Below are positions 32,224-39,590 of a DNA stretch of 64,000 bases, in pieces. Both the position numbers and the translations under genes were made by a program. The notes beneath the pieces were generated by a model that made no database searches, was not told the DNA's origin, and saw only the letters and a program-made list of their open reading frames with translations. How positions within the stretch are numbered: position 1 is the stretch's first letter; each line of letters opens with the position of its first letter. Location: contig SIBJ01000003.1 of assembly GCA_009695195.1 (NCBI GenBank), positions 1 through 64,000 on the forward strand, written 5' to 3'. The DNA is from Pedosphaera sp. (GTDB lineage Bacteria > Verrucomicrobiota > Verrucomicrobiia > Limisphaerales > JADLHS01).

Positions 32224-34066
32224 CATCCGGAATGGCCGGTGCTCGCCCCTCCCAAACAATTTTTCCGCCCACCATCGTTAGTAAAACCTTCGTCGCGCGC
32301 ACTTCGTCCACCGGGCACTTCGTCACGTCGCGATCAATCACGATCAGGTCGGCGAGTTTGCCGGGTTCGAGCGAGCCTTTCTTTTTCTCGTCGAATGTGA
32401 GCTTTGCATTGTTGATCGTGTAGAGACGAATCGCCTGCTCGCGGGTGAGCCGTTCCGCCGGATTGAGCATCCCGATTTTGAATCGGGACTCCGTCTGGCG
32501 CGTGAGGGCGATCCACATCCCGAGCCACGGATTCCACGGGTTCGTGCCATCAACCGAATCAAGGATGACCATGTGGTCGCTGCCGCCGCCGATGGTGAGG
32601 CCATTGGCCAGCCAGGATTTCAGCGGCATGAACCATTTCATCCGTTCTTCGCCGAGCGTGCGGAGCAGGCTCGCGCCGTCTTTGTAAAGCCACGCGGGCT
32701 GCACATCGGCAACGATCCCGAGCGCGCGGCAGCGTTTGAAATTTTCCGCTGACTGAAAGTTCGCGTGGCAAATCTCAAAGCGGCGTGAGCGGATGTCGGT
32801 CTGCTTCTGGATGCTTTCGTAGCAATCCAGCAACACGTCCATCGCGGCCTCGCCCGTGCAGTGCGCGGCGAGTTGCCAGCCGCGTCGCGCGGCCTCGGCG
32901 TAGAGTGCGTTGAGCAATTCCGGTTTCACGTTGAGGAGGCCGCGATAATTTCCGTCGCGGATTTGATACGTGTCGCCGATGCCCCACGGCTGGCGCATGT
33001 AAGCCGTGCCGATCAACATGCCGCCGTCGAGCAACACTTTGAGCGGACCGATGCGCACCCAGTCGTCGCCGGCGCCGGTGGGGCCGTAGGAGAGTTGAGA
33101 GTTGAGAGTTGAACCGCCTTCGCTCCGCTCCGGCGCGCCGGGGAGTTGAGGGCCGCGCGTCATCTCGTCGAGTTTCTTCAAACATTCGTCGAGCGTCTTT
33201 GGCACCGGGTCCATCATGCGCGTGCAATTGACGCGCACGGTCAACTCGCCGGACTGCGCGAGGTCGCGGAACAGATCTATCGCCGCAAACTCCGTCCGCC
33301 GTTCGTCAATGCTCGTGATGCCTTGCTGGTTGTAAAGTGAATGAAGTTTCTTCACCGCCGTGCGTTCCTCGGCAGGAGTGGGCTTGCGCACGAGCGCGAC
33401 GACTTTGAGCAGGTGCGCAGCGTTGCGCAGCAGGCCGGTGGGCGCGCCGGATTCGAGATCGCGGACGATCTCGCCGGGCGACGGATCGGGCGTGTCGCCG
33501 GTGATGCCGGAAACGTCCAGCGCCTTCTGGTTCGCCATCGAGACGGGGCCGCAGTTCCAATAGACCGGATGGTTCGGCGCGGCGAGGTCGAGTTCGTACT
33601 TGGTTGGCAACCGGCCCTCCGTCATGCGCGTTGGGTAAACACGTTCGAGAATGATCCAACCGCCCGCTGGAATTTTCGCGGCCTGCTCGCGGATGTGATC
33701 GAACGCCTGCGCCAGCGAGGTGAGGACGGGTTTCGGCTCGCCGAATTCGCTGAGCGCCGCGCGATACGAATGAACGTGGCTGTCAATCAAGCCGGGCAAA
33801 ACGGTTTTGCCCCGCGCATCCAGCACGCGAGTGCTCGCGCCGATCAGCGGAGAAATTTTCTGGTTGCGTCCGACGGCAATGATTTTATCCCCGCGAACCG
33901 CGAGCGCCTCGGCGCGCGAAAAGTTTTTGTCCACCGTGATGACGTTCGCATTGGTGATAACGAAATCGGTGGGCGGTGCGGCGGCCGTCCAGCCCGCCAC
34001 CGGCACCGTGACGAACCACGCAGCGACTCCAACCGTTTCCAGATGCTTCCAGCGAAGACTTGGCAC
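32207..34066 (-). CDS. YtcJ-type amidohydrolase with in-frame repeat insertion
   Basis: A 619-residue amidohydrolase-superfamily protein with a probable signal (LETVGVAAWFVTVPVAGWTAAA), then DFVITNANVITVDKNFSRAEALAVRGDKIIAVG, the metal site LPGLIDSHVHSY, HCTGEAAMD, FEICHANF and GGSDHMVI, and the C-terminal LADLIVIDRDV. This is the YtcJ-like exoenzyme group (PF07969), which hydrolyses amide or related bonds. The substrate is unknown. The segment PGAPERSEGGSTLNSQLS (33093-33152) is encoded by repeat words and interrupts the barrel between TRGPQL and YGPTGAGDDW. The gene remains open. Confidence 0.88.
   Translation of the reverse strand: MPSLRWKHLETVGVAAWFVTVPVAGWTAAAPPTDFVITNANVITVDKNFSRAEALAVRGDKIIAVGRNQKISPLIGASTRVLDARGKTVLPGLIDSHVHSYRAALSEFGEPKPVLTSLAQAFDHIREQAAKIPAGGWIILERVYPTRMTEGRLPTKYELDLAAPNHPVYWNCGPVSMANQKALDVSGITGDTPDPSPGEIVRDLESGAPTGLLRNAAHLLKVVALVRKPTPAEERTAVKKLHSLYNQQGITSIDERRTEFAAIDLFRDLAQSGELTVRVNCTRMMDPVPKTLDECLKKLDEMTRGPQLPGAPERSEGGSTLNSQLSYGPTGAGDDWVRIGPLKVLLDGGMLIGTAYMRQPWGIGDTYQIRDGNYRGLLNVKPELLNALYAEAARRGWQLAAHCTGEAAMDVLLDCYESIQKQTDIRSRRFEICHANFQSAENFKRCRALGIVADVQPAWLYKDGASLLRTLGEERMKWFMPLKSWLANGLTIGGGSDHMVILDSVDGTNPWNPWLGMWIALTRQTESRFKIGMLNPAERLTREQAIRLYTINNAKLTFDEKKKGSLEPGKLADLIVIDRDVTKCPVDEVRATKVLLTMVGGKIVWEGRAPAIPDAIQER
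33093..33152. repeat. 'gagttga' word repeat in frame inside the amidohydrolase
   Basis: gagagttgagagttgagagt at the left is followed by gcttcgctcc-like words and a final gagttgag. In the gene's frame this gives STLNSQLS and PERSEGG. It is the same word family as the palindrome at 15076-15131. Confidence 0.7.
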
Positions 34067-34222
34067 GAAGCGAAACTGACAGCCCCATCCACCGCTGGCA
34101 AGGGCGGAACGGGCTTGGTCGCGCGCGCAAATTCATTTGAGTTTTGCTCCGAGATTTTGGATGCTTGGAATGAGCAAAGGCTCGCTTTGTATTGAACCAA
34201 AAACATGAACTCAGAAAATAGA

Positions 34223-34654
34223 ATGAAACGAAACATAGTTACTTTGACACTCGTGGCCGGACTGGCGCTGGCGTTCGCCGGTTGCAGCAAGGACGAATCG
34301 AAAACCATCGCGGACGACGTGAAGAAAGCCGCGAACACCACCGGCGACGCCATCGCCAAAACCGCCGAGGCCGCCAAAGCCGAAGGCGTCAAAGTCGTGG
34401 ACGCGGCCAAGGAGCAGGTGAAGGCAGCTACCGCCACCGCCACGGCAAAAGCCCAGGAGTTGATTGACAAGGCGAAGAGCCTCGTCAGCGAAAGGAAATT
34501 CTCGGACGCCTCGGCGGCGCTGGACAAGCTCGCCGGACTCACGCTCACGGCGGACCAGCAAAAATCGGTGGACGCCTTGAAGGAACAGATCAAGAAAGCC
34601 ATCGCCGCGACCAAAGATGGCGCTTCCGCCGTCGGCGATCTGTTCAAGAAGTAA
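34223..34654 (+). CDS. small helical lipoprotein
   Basis: From the ATG at 34223 (MKRNIVTLTLVAGLALAFAGC) 143 residues. The lipobox FAGC gives a lipoprotein with mature Cys21. The mature part is an Ala/Lys/Asp-rich helix (KTIADDVKKAANTTGDAIAKTAEAAKAEGVKVVDAAKEQVKAAT), much like LEA or apolipoprotein-type 11-mer repeats, followed by a helical bundle that resembles a TPR-like fragment (DASAALDKLAGLTLTADQQKSVDALK). An envelope structural or stress role is inferred. A good intrinsic terminator follows at 34671. I do not know a named family. Confidence 0.82.
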   Translation: MKRNIVTLTLVAGLALAFAGCSKDESKTIADDVKKAANTTGDAIAKTAEAAKAEGVKVVDAAKEQVKAATATATAKAQELIDKAKSLVSERKFSDASAALDKLAGLTLTADQQKSVDALKEQIKKAIAATKDGASAVGDLFKK

Positions 34655-34670
34655 TCGCCGGATTTTTTGC

Positions 34671-34703
34671 AAGCCGCGCCTCGTTGGGGCGCGGCTTTTT
34701 ATT
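34671..34703 (+). terminator. intrinsic terminator of the lipoprotein gene
   Basis: Stem aagccgcgcc (34671-34680) pairs with gggcgcggctt (34687-34697) around a 6-nt loop and is followed by tttattttg. It starts 17 nt after the lipoprotein stop codon. This is a convincing intrinsic terminator on the plus strand. Confidence 0.88.
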
Positions 34704-34801
34704 TTGATGAATCGTCTGATTCTGTCCCGCCCCCGGACGCCATCCCGAAAACAGGACAATCCCCGCTCCCGCCTTCTGGGTTTTCCCCGATAAAACGGCC
34801 G

Positions 34802-34817
34802 TGGCATTGCGAGTGCT
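34802..34817 (+). promoter_or_regulatory. candidate sigma-54 (-24/-12) promoter
   Basis: TGGCA at 34802-34806 and GTGC at 34813-34816 have the GG-N10-GC spacing of sigma-54 promoters, and most consensus positions match. The predicted transcript start (about 34828) is only about 5 nt before the ATG of the 52-residue gene, which is tight and lowers confidence. No enhancer-binding protein is encoded in the window. Confidence 0.35.
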
Positions 34818-34832
34818 AAAGACGAAACCGTG

Positions 34833-34991
34833 ATGACGGTATTACTCATCGTGGCGGCGTTGCTGGCGGGCGGCCTGTTCATTGAACTGGTCTCGGCGGC
34901 GACAGCTCCCCTCGGCTACCAGGACGAAAACGGTTTTCATTTCGGATCAGACCCGGTCACGGACCCGGCTGACTTCGAAAATCCCAGTTAA
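34833..34991 (+). CDS. 52-residue membrane or exported peptide
   Basis: A short ORF not flanked by any longer gene: MTVLLIVAALLAGGLFIELVS forms a hydrophobic N-terminal helix, followed by a polar tail, AATAPLGYQDENGFHFGSD, and about 15 more residues rich in Asp and Pro. The composition and the single helix look like a small bitopic membrane protein and not a chance ORF in GC-rich DNA. A GTG directly before the ATG is an alternative start. The strand is opposite to aroF. I recognise no named family. Surrounding positions 34707-34832 and 34992-35193 show no other gene. Confidence 0.5.
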   Translation: MTVLLIVAALLAGGLFIELVSAATAPLGYQDENGFHFGSDPVTDPADFENPS

Positions 34992-35193
34992 CCGGCGGCA
35001 GTGACCGCGGACTGGGAGATGGTTTGTCCGTCCGGTTTGGACGACAGAATGGCCCGGCCCCCCGACTGTAGGTCGCGGTGCCGGCAAGCCATTCATCAAG
35101 TCCCCTGTCGGTGAAGATGACGGTCGGTCGTGTTAAACCATTGTGTCACGGCGGAACGCGCTCCCGGACGGGGGATTTTGTTTTTTTGCGGCG

Positions 35194-36213
35194 CTACTCG
35201 CGACCTGCCGCCGCGATGAAAGGCTTCAACTCGTTCATCAAATTCACGAAACCTTCCAGTGTGACCTGCTGCGCCCCGTCGCTCCACGCCTCGGCGGGAT
35301 TCGGATGCACCTCGATCAACAGGGCGTCCGCGCCCATCGCCACCGCGCCCTTGCACATCGCGGCCACGAGGTCCGCGCGGCCCGCGCCCTGGCTCGGATC
35401 AATCACGATCGGCGCGTGCGACTCGCGCTTGATGATGGGGATCGTTGAGAGATCGAGCGTGTTGCGCGTGTAAGTCTCGAACGTGCGGATGCCGCGCTCA
35501 CAGAACATCAGGTTCGGGTTCTCGTTGGCCAGCACGTATTCGCCGGCCAGCAGCCATTCCTCGATCTTCATGGCCAGCCCGCGCTTCAACAGCACCGGCT
35601 TGCCGGTTTTTGCCGCCGCGATGAGCAACTGGAAATTCTGCGCGTTGCGCGCGCCGATCTGGATGATGTCCGTGTACTCGGCGACCAGCTCGACGTGCGA
35701 TTCGGAAAGCAACTCGGTGATGATGGCGAGACCGGTTTCCTTGCGGGCTTTGGCGAGCAGTTTCAAACCTTTCTCGCCGAGACCTTGAAATTCGTACGGC
35801 GAGGTGCGCGGCTTGAACGCCCCGCCGCGCAGCATCGTCGCGCCCGCCGCCTTCACGGCCTTCGCCGTGGTGAGCAGTTGCTTTTCGCTCTCAACCGAAC
35901 AAGGCCCGGCCATGACGTGGAAAGTTTTTCCCCCGAGCGTGTGCTCGCGCACGCGAATGGTCGAGTTGGCTGGATGTGCTTCGCGGCTGACCAGTTTGTA
36001 GCGCTTCTGGATGGGCAGGACGCTCTCGACCAGCTTGGGAAATTGCGCCGTGAGTGTTTCGAGATTGGAGTGGGTAAGTTCGTCGCCGATGGCACCGACG
36101 ACCGTACGGGCCACGCCGCGCATGACGTGCGGCTGGTAGCCAAGCTTGCGGATCTCGGCGAGGACCGTGCGTTCATCCGCCTTCGAGATGCCGGGTTTAA
36201 GGACAATGATCAT
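35194..36213 (-). CDS. aroF: 3-deoxy-7-phosphoheptulonate (DAHP) synthase, Thermotoga/Bacillus type
   Basis: From the ATG at 36213 (MIIVLKPGISKADERTVLAE) 339 residues. It condenses phosphoenolpyruvate and erythrose-4-phosphate in the first step of aromatic amino acid synthesis. Residues 1-75 are the ferredoxin-like regulatory domain of the AroA-beta class, where Tyr or Phe can bind. The rest is the TIM barrel with FHVMAGPCSVES, MLRGGAFKPRTSPYEFQGLG, DIIQIGARNAQNFQLL, PVLLKRGLAM and HAPIVIDPSQGAGRADLV. It stands alone on the minus strand, preceded by a leader with a candidate aromatic-sensing attenuator (36241-36404). So both protein feedback and transcriptional attenuation are likely. Confidence 0.96.
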   Translation of the reverse strand: MIIVLKPGISKADERTVLAEIRKLGYQPHVMRGVARTVVGAIGDELTHSNLETLTAQFPKLVESVLPIQKRYKLVSREAHPANSTIRVREHTLGGKTFHVMAGPCSVESEKQLLTTAKAVKAAGATMLRGGAFKPRTSPYEFQGLGEKGLKLLAKARKETGLAIITELLSESHVELVAEYTDIIQIGARNAQNFQLLIAAAKTGKPVLLKRGLAMKIEEWLLAGEYVLANENPNLMFCERGIRTFETYTRNTLDLSTIPIIKRESHAPIVIDPSQGAGRADLVAAMCKGAVAMGADALLIEVHPNPAEAWSDGAQQVTLEGFVNLMNELKPFIAAAGRE

Positions 36214-36240
36214 GGTTCGTTTTGGGTTGGCCGCGCCTCG

Positions 36241-36279
36241 CAACAAAAACGCCGCAGGGCGTCATTGCGACCTGCGGCG
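36241..36279 (-). terminator. intrinsic terminator of the aroF attenuator (segments 2 and 3)
   Basis: Read on the minus strand, cgccgcagg (36279-36271) pairs perfectly over 9 bp with cctgcggcg (36258-36250) around a 12-nt loop and is followed by tttttgttg (36249-36241). It ends 28 nt before the aroF ATG. No gene ends between it and the GDSL stop 190 nt upstream, so its place is a leader, not a gene end. Confidence 0.85.
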
Positions 36280-36313
36280 ATTTTGGTTGAAAGAATTTAT
36301 CGCTGCCGCAGGT
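36270..36313 (-). promoter_or_regulatory. candidate antiterminator stem competing with the aroF leader terminator
   Basis: Segment 1, acctgcggc (36313-36305), is a perfect 9-bp complement of gccgcaggt (36278-36270), which overlaps the 5' arm of the terminator. Stems 1:2 and 2:3 are therefore mutually exclusive. Segment 1 covers codons 16-19 of the leader ORF, directly before its stop codon. A ribosome that reaches the stop masks segment 1 and lets the terminator form. A ribosome stalled at the aromatic codons 5-12 would leave more of segment 1 exposed. Confidence 0.75.
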
Positions 36314-36359
36314 GCGCGTTGGTAAACCAATAAAAAAAGAAATGCCAGCCCCGACACAT
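36297..36359 (-). CDS. aroF leader peptide, aromatic-codon-rich
   Basis: A 20-codon ORF, ATG at 36359 and TAA at 36299-36297. Codons 5-12 read W-H-F-F-F-Y-W-F, seven of eight being aromatic residues whose synthesis begins with the adjacent DAHP synthase. Such clustering of regulatory codons in a short ORF before a terminator defines classical attenuator leaders such as pheL. The ORF ends within the antiterminator strand. There is no good Shine-Dalgarno sequence. An in-frame GTG at 36392 could extend it by 11 codons. A caution: the Phe codons lie in the T-run following an upstream hairpin, so the sequence may also serve as a terminator. Confidence 0.7.
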   Translation of the reverse strand: MCRGWHFFFYWFTNAHLRQR

Positions 36360-36379
36360 CGGGGAAACTGCTGGCTGGC
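36331..36379 (-). terminator. hairpin around the leader start codon with following T-run, possible GDSL-gene terminator
   Basis: Read on the minus strand, ccccga (36364... inner stem 36349-36364) with loop tgtg is nested in gccag/ctggc arms (36379-36375, 36348-36344). The leader ATG falls in the loop and closing pair. A T-rich tract (36343-36331) follows. It could terminate transcripts from the GDSL gene, hide the leader start, or pause RNA polymerase to synchronise it with the leading ribosome, as in enteric attenuators. Confidence 0.6.
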
Positions 36380-36398
36380 GGAGCGAATTCACAACTGG

Positions 36399-36426
36399 AA
36401 AGTAACCCTCGGCCTTCCACAGTCAA
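36399..36426 (-). promoter_or_regulatory. candidate promoter of the aroF leader transcript
   Basis: On the minus strand TTGACT (36426-36421) is followed after 16 bp by TACTTT (36404-36399), directly after the GDSL stop codon. Transcription would start near 36392, giving a 5' region of about 30 nt before the leader ATG. The -35 box is good and the -10 is weak. Confidence 0.45.
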
Positions 36427-36434
36427 GCCCGGCA

Positions 36435-37493
36435 TCAAAGCCCAAGCCCCAACAGCGCCTGAAAATAAATCCAGTGCCCGAAATCATTCGGATGATTGAT
36501 GTTGTTCGCGAGCAGGTCCTCGGGCTTCTTGCGCGCGACAAAATCCTGCCACCAGTGAAACACATCGGCGAACGCGCAGCGCTTCTCGCGCGCGACCTCT
36601 TCAGTTGTGTCCGCATAGGCCGCCATGTTGTGCGATCCGAAATGCCATTTCGGATTCGGCGGGAAGGCGGAGAATAAAACGATCTCCGCGCCCGTGTCGG
36701 CGCGAATCCGGTCAATCATCACGCGCAAGTTTTCTGCAAACTGGCCGAGCGGCACGCCAAAGCCTTCGCGGTTATGGTCGTTCATGCCGAACCCGATCAG
36801 CACCAGGTCCGGCTTTTGCGACAACACTTTCGCCGGCAACCGCTGCAAACCTTGCGCCGTGGAGTCGCCACCGGTTGCGCCGTTCGTGATGGCAATGTGG
36901 GCGCGCGGATATTTCTTCCGCAACACCTCGGCCCAACGCTCCCAGAAAATCAAACCCGACTCGGTGGCTTCACCGCCCGCTGTGATGCTGTCGCCATACG
37001 CGACGATGCAGAGTGATTCCCCGGCGTGAAGTTTCCCGCTGGTGACGGGCAGTGCCGCAGCCGACAGCCCGGGTTTCACCCGCAACGGCTGCCACGCCTC
37101 ACGATGTTGATAATCCACGTAAACGAAAAATGGCCCGTTGCCGTAGCCGGGAAACTCGCCGTGATTGAAATCTTCCTTTCGGTAAAGAATGTTCGAGCCG
37201 AAATCGGGAATGCGCGAGTTGGGTGTTCGTTGAATCGCCCCCGCGCTGGTCACCACAAAGTCGCGTCCCGCCTGGTAATGAAACGTCTTGGGCAAGGCAT
37301 CGCGATAGGTGCTGCGAAGGTCAATCAGCTTTGACGGCGTGAACGCCAGATTCGCCGGCTCCTGGCCGATCAGGACAACCGATTCCCCGGTCCGGAAGTG
37401 AGCCGCCCTGTGCGTGGGTGGACTGCCGCAACCGGCAAGCAGGAGCGCGGTGGCGAAGGAAGCGCCAAGGTGTTTTGCAAAGTGATTGGGCAT
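36435..37493 (-). CDS. SGNH/GDSL-type esterase lipoprotein
   Basis: From the ATG at 37493 (MPNHFAKHLGASFATALLLAGC) 352 residues. The lipobox LLAGC predicts a lipoprotein. After an N-terminal jelly-roll-like region of about 150 residues the SGNH hydrolase domain has block I VAYGDSITAGG (catalytic Ser), block II ITNGATGGDSTAQG (Gly), block III LIGFGMNDHN (Asn) and block V NNINHPNDFGHW (Asp and His). It should be an extracytoplasmic esterase or deacetylase acting on carbohydrates or lipids. It is divergent from the secreted protein at 37602. An upstream ORF extension to 37679 overlaps that gene and was rejected. Confidence 0.88.
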   Translation of the reverse strand: MPNHFAKHLGASFATALLLAGCGSPPTHRAAHFRTGESVVLIGQEPANLAFTPSKLIDLRSTYRDALPKTFHYQAGRDFVVTSAGAIQRTPNSRIPDFGSNILYRKEDFNHGEFPGYGNGPFFVYVDYQHREAWQPLRVKPGLSAAALPVTSGKLHAGESLCIVAYGDSITAGGEATESGLIFWERWAEVLRKKYPRAHIAITNGATGGDSTAQGLQRLPAKVLSQKPDLVLIGFGMNDHNREGFGVPLGQFAENLRVMIDRIRADTGAEIVLFSAFPPNPKWHFGSHNMAAYADTTEEVAREKRCAFADVFHWWQDFVARKKPEDLLANNINHPNDFGHWIYFQALLGLGL

Positions 37494-37601
37494 AATTGAT
37501 TCTCGCGCAGCCTGACCCTCCGCCGCGGAAAATTCAAGCCGCGCCTGCCGCAACTCTGGCTTTGCACTTGCTGAATTCCGGCGGAGACTATGACCGTACG
37601 C

Positions 37602-39143
37602 ATGACATTTCGGCTGCCAACAATTTTTTTCTTTCTGGTTTTGCTCGCACAACCGTGCCTGGCCGAACGCATCAACCACGAGGGCCGAATCCTTGGCGCG
37701 TTGCCAGTCGTGACGAACACCACCCTGTTCAACACCCCGAACGCGGACGCGATTGTTTCTGCGTTGCAGATCTTCCCGGTGACCAATCCTTGGAACGAAG
37801 ACATCGCGCGCCGCCCGTTGCTAACAAATTCGGACGCGCTGATCACGCAGATCAATTCGGACGTGCCCTCGGCGTCGAACCGGAAATTGAAATTGTTTCA
37901 GGAAATGAATTACGTGCTCGTGCCGGCGAATCAGCCGCTCGTGACGATCTCCTTTCTGGGCGGCTACCCGGACGAGTCGGATTTGAACGGCGGAGTTTTT
38001 CCGAACGGGCTGTATCCCATCGCGACGAACCTCCCCATGGAAACCTGGCCCACGGGCACTGGCAGTCAGACGCTCACGCAATGGCAGCAAACTGACGACG
38101 GCGGCGACCGGCACTCGATCACCGTGCAGCCGGGCAGCGGACTGATCTTTGAAACCTGGCGCACCTTGCGCAATGGCGTGAACTGGTATGCAACCAACGG
38201 CGCGATTTTCAACCTGACCAATAACAATCTGCGACCGGACACCTGGACCTCTGGCGACGCCGCGGGCTTTCCCATGTTCCCCGCGCTCGTGCGTTACGAC
38301 GAATGTCAACGCGGCATGGTCGAGCACGCGTGCCGGCTCATCGTCGTGAAATCGCGCAATCAACACATTTATCCCGCGACGCATCACGCCGGATCGGTGT
38401 CGGCTTCGCAGACAAATTATCCCGCGATGGGCCAGCGCCTCCGACTGAAAGCGAGCTACGTGATTCAGACAAATTGGACAAAGGAAGAAAAAGCACTGCT
38501 GCTCGGCTTGAAAAAATACGGCGCGCTGGTTTCGGACAACAGCAGTTCATTCTTCTCGATTTCCATCACGCCGGACGATCGCTGGGGAACTGCGTTCGAT
38601 CACATCGGCAGCGTCGGCATCGGCATCACGAATTTTGAAGTTGTCCAAACCACCGGCCCGACTGAAGGCCCGCGCTCGGCGGGCGCAGCCACGGCCTATG
38701 CCGGCCCAGATACAATCGCGACCGTCGGCGTGCCGTTTCAACTGCAAGGATTCGCCAGCCTCACAATTCCCCCGACGACGAATCAATGGAAGCTCTACTC
38801 CGGCCCGACGAATTTCACGTTCGCCAACGCCGCACTGACGAACACGACGGTGACCTTTAACACCAACGGCGTTTTTACGCTCATGCTGAGCGCAGACGAT
38901 GGCGTTCATGCCGTTGCCTACGATGCCGTCGTGATCGCCGCCGCACCGCCGCCCATCTCGCTGGCCATCGCGCGCGCCGGCACGAATGCAAATTTGAACT
39001 GGACGGGTGGCGCCGCGCCGTTCGTGATCGAACGGACAGATACATTTCCCGCGGCGTGGAGTGGAATCGTGACAACCGCCCTGCAATCGGCGACCATCCC
39101 GATCACCAATGCGAGCCGTTTCTTTCGGGTACGCGGCTCGTGA
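37602..39143 (+). CDS. secreted protein with a PKD-like domain
   Basis: From the ATG at 37602 (MTFRLPTIFFFLVLLAQPCLA) about 513 residues, secreted. The first 330 residues (ALQIFPVTNPWNEDIARRPL ... GGVFPNGLYPIATNLPMETWP ... RYDECQRGMVEHACRLIVV ... YPATHHAGSVS) form a domain that I recognise only as recurrent in Verrucomicrobiota and soil bacteria with no named function. The His-rich EHACR and THHAGS parts could be a metal site. Residues 370-450 look like a PKD domain, and the tail has an ITNASRFFRVR ending typical of verrucomicrobial secreted proteins. Substrate unknown. Confidence 0.8.
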   Translation: MTFRLPTIFFFLVLLAQPCLAERINHEGRILGALPVVTNTTLFNTPNADAIVSALQIFPVTNPWNEDIARRPLLTNSDALITQINSDVPSASNRKLKLFQEMNYVLVPANQPLVTISFLGGYPDESDLNGGVFPNGLYPIATNLPMETWPTGTGSQTLTQWQQTDDGGDRHSITVQPGSGLIFETWRTLRNGVNWYATNGAIFNLTNNNLRPDTWTSGDAAGFPMFPALVRYDECQRGMVEHACRLIVVKSRNQHIYPATHHAGSVSASQTNYPAMGQRLRLKASYVIQTNWTKEEKALLLGLKKYGALVSDNSSSFFSISITPDDRWGTAFDHIGSVGIGITNFEVVQTTGPTEGPRSAGAATAYAGPDTIATVGVPFQLQGFASLTIPPTTNQWKLYSGPTNFTFANAALTNTTVTFNTNGVFTLMLSADDGVHAVAYDAVVIAAAPPPISLAIARAGTNANLNWTGGAAPFVIERTDTFPAAWSGIVTTALQSATIPITNASRFFRVRGS

Positions 39144-39155
39144 GCGTGTCGTCGA

Positions 39156-39524
39156 ATGAGAATTCTCGAACTCAATCACGTGGCGCTCCACGTTTCGGAC
39201 GTGGCGCGAAGCTGCGCATTTTATTCCCACGTGCTGCGGCTTGAATCCATGCCGCGACCGGCTTTTGATTTTCCGGGCGCGTGGTTCCGGTTGGGAACAC
39301 AACAGGAACTGCATCTCATCGGCCGGACAAACGAACCAATCGAACCGCGCAGCCGGAACAATCACTTCGCGCTGAAAGTGGACGACATCACATCGTGGGA
39401 AGAGCACTTGCGGAAAGTTGATGCAGATTTTCGCCCGCCGAAACCGCGACCCGATAGTGCGATGCAGATTTTTGTGCGCGACCCGGACGGACATTCCATT
39501 GAACTCTTCACGCCGCCGGGGTGA
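39156..39524 (+). CDS. VOC-family (glyoxalase/bleomycin-resistance fold) protein
   Basis: A 122-residue cytosolic protein with paired beta-alpha-beta-beta-beta units: MRILELNHVALHVSDVARSCAFYSHVLRLES and NHFALKVDDITSWEEHLRKVD ... QIFVRDPDGHSIELFTP. Metal-ligand candidates are His8, His in NHFALKV and Glu in IELF, as in VOC metalloenzymes. Such proteins isomerise, cleave or bind small molecules, so the name gives no substrate. The gene starts 13 nt after the secreted-protein stop and ends in a repeat arm. Confidence 0.88.
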   Translation: MRILELNHVALHVSDVARSCAFYSHVLRLESMPRPAFDFPGAWFRLGTQQELHLIGRTNEPIEPRSRNNHFALKVDDITSWEEHLRKVDADFRPPKPRPDSAMQIFVRDPDGHSIELFTPPG

Positions 39525-39580
39525 AGTACCCAAACACCCAAAATCAAGCGACCGGTGGCTGGGTGGGTGTTTGGGTACTT
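39524..39580. repeat. 'gggtgtttgggtactt' inverted repeat
   Basis: aagtacccaaacaccca (39524-39540) and tgggtgtttgggtactt (39564-39580) are perfect 17-bp complements with a 23-nt loop. It lies between the convergent VOC gene and the next minus-strand gene and could serve both as a terminator-like hairpin, but there is no long T-run. Confidence 0.8.
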
Positions 39581-39590
39581 GGGTATTTTC

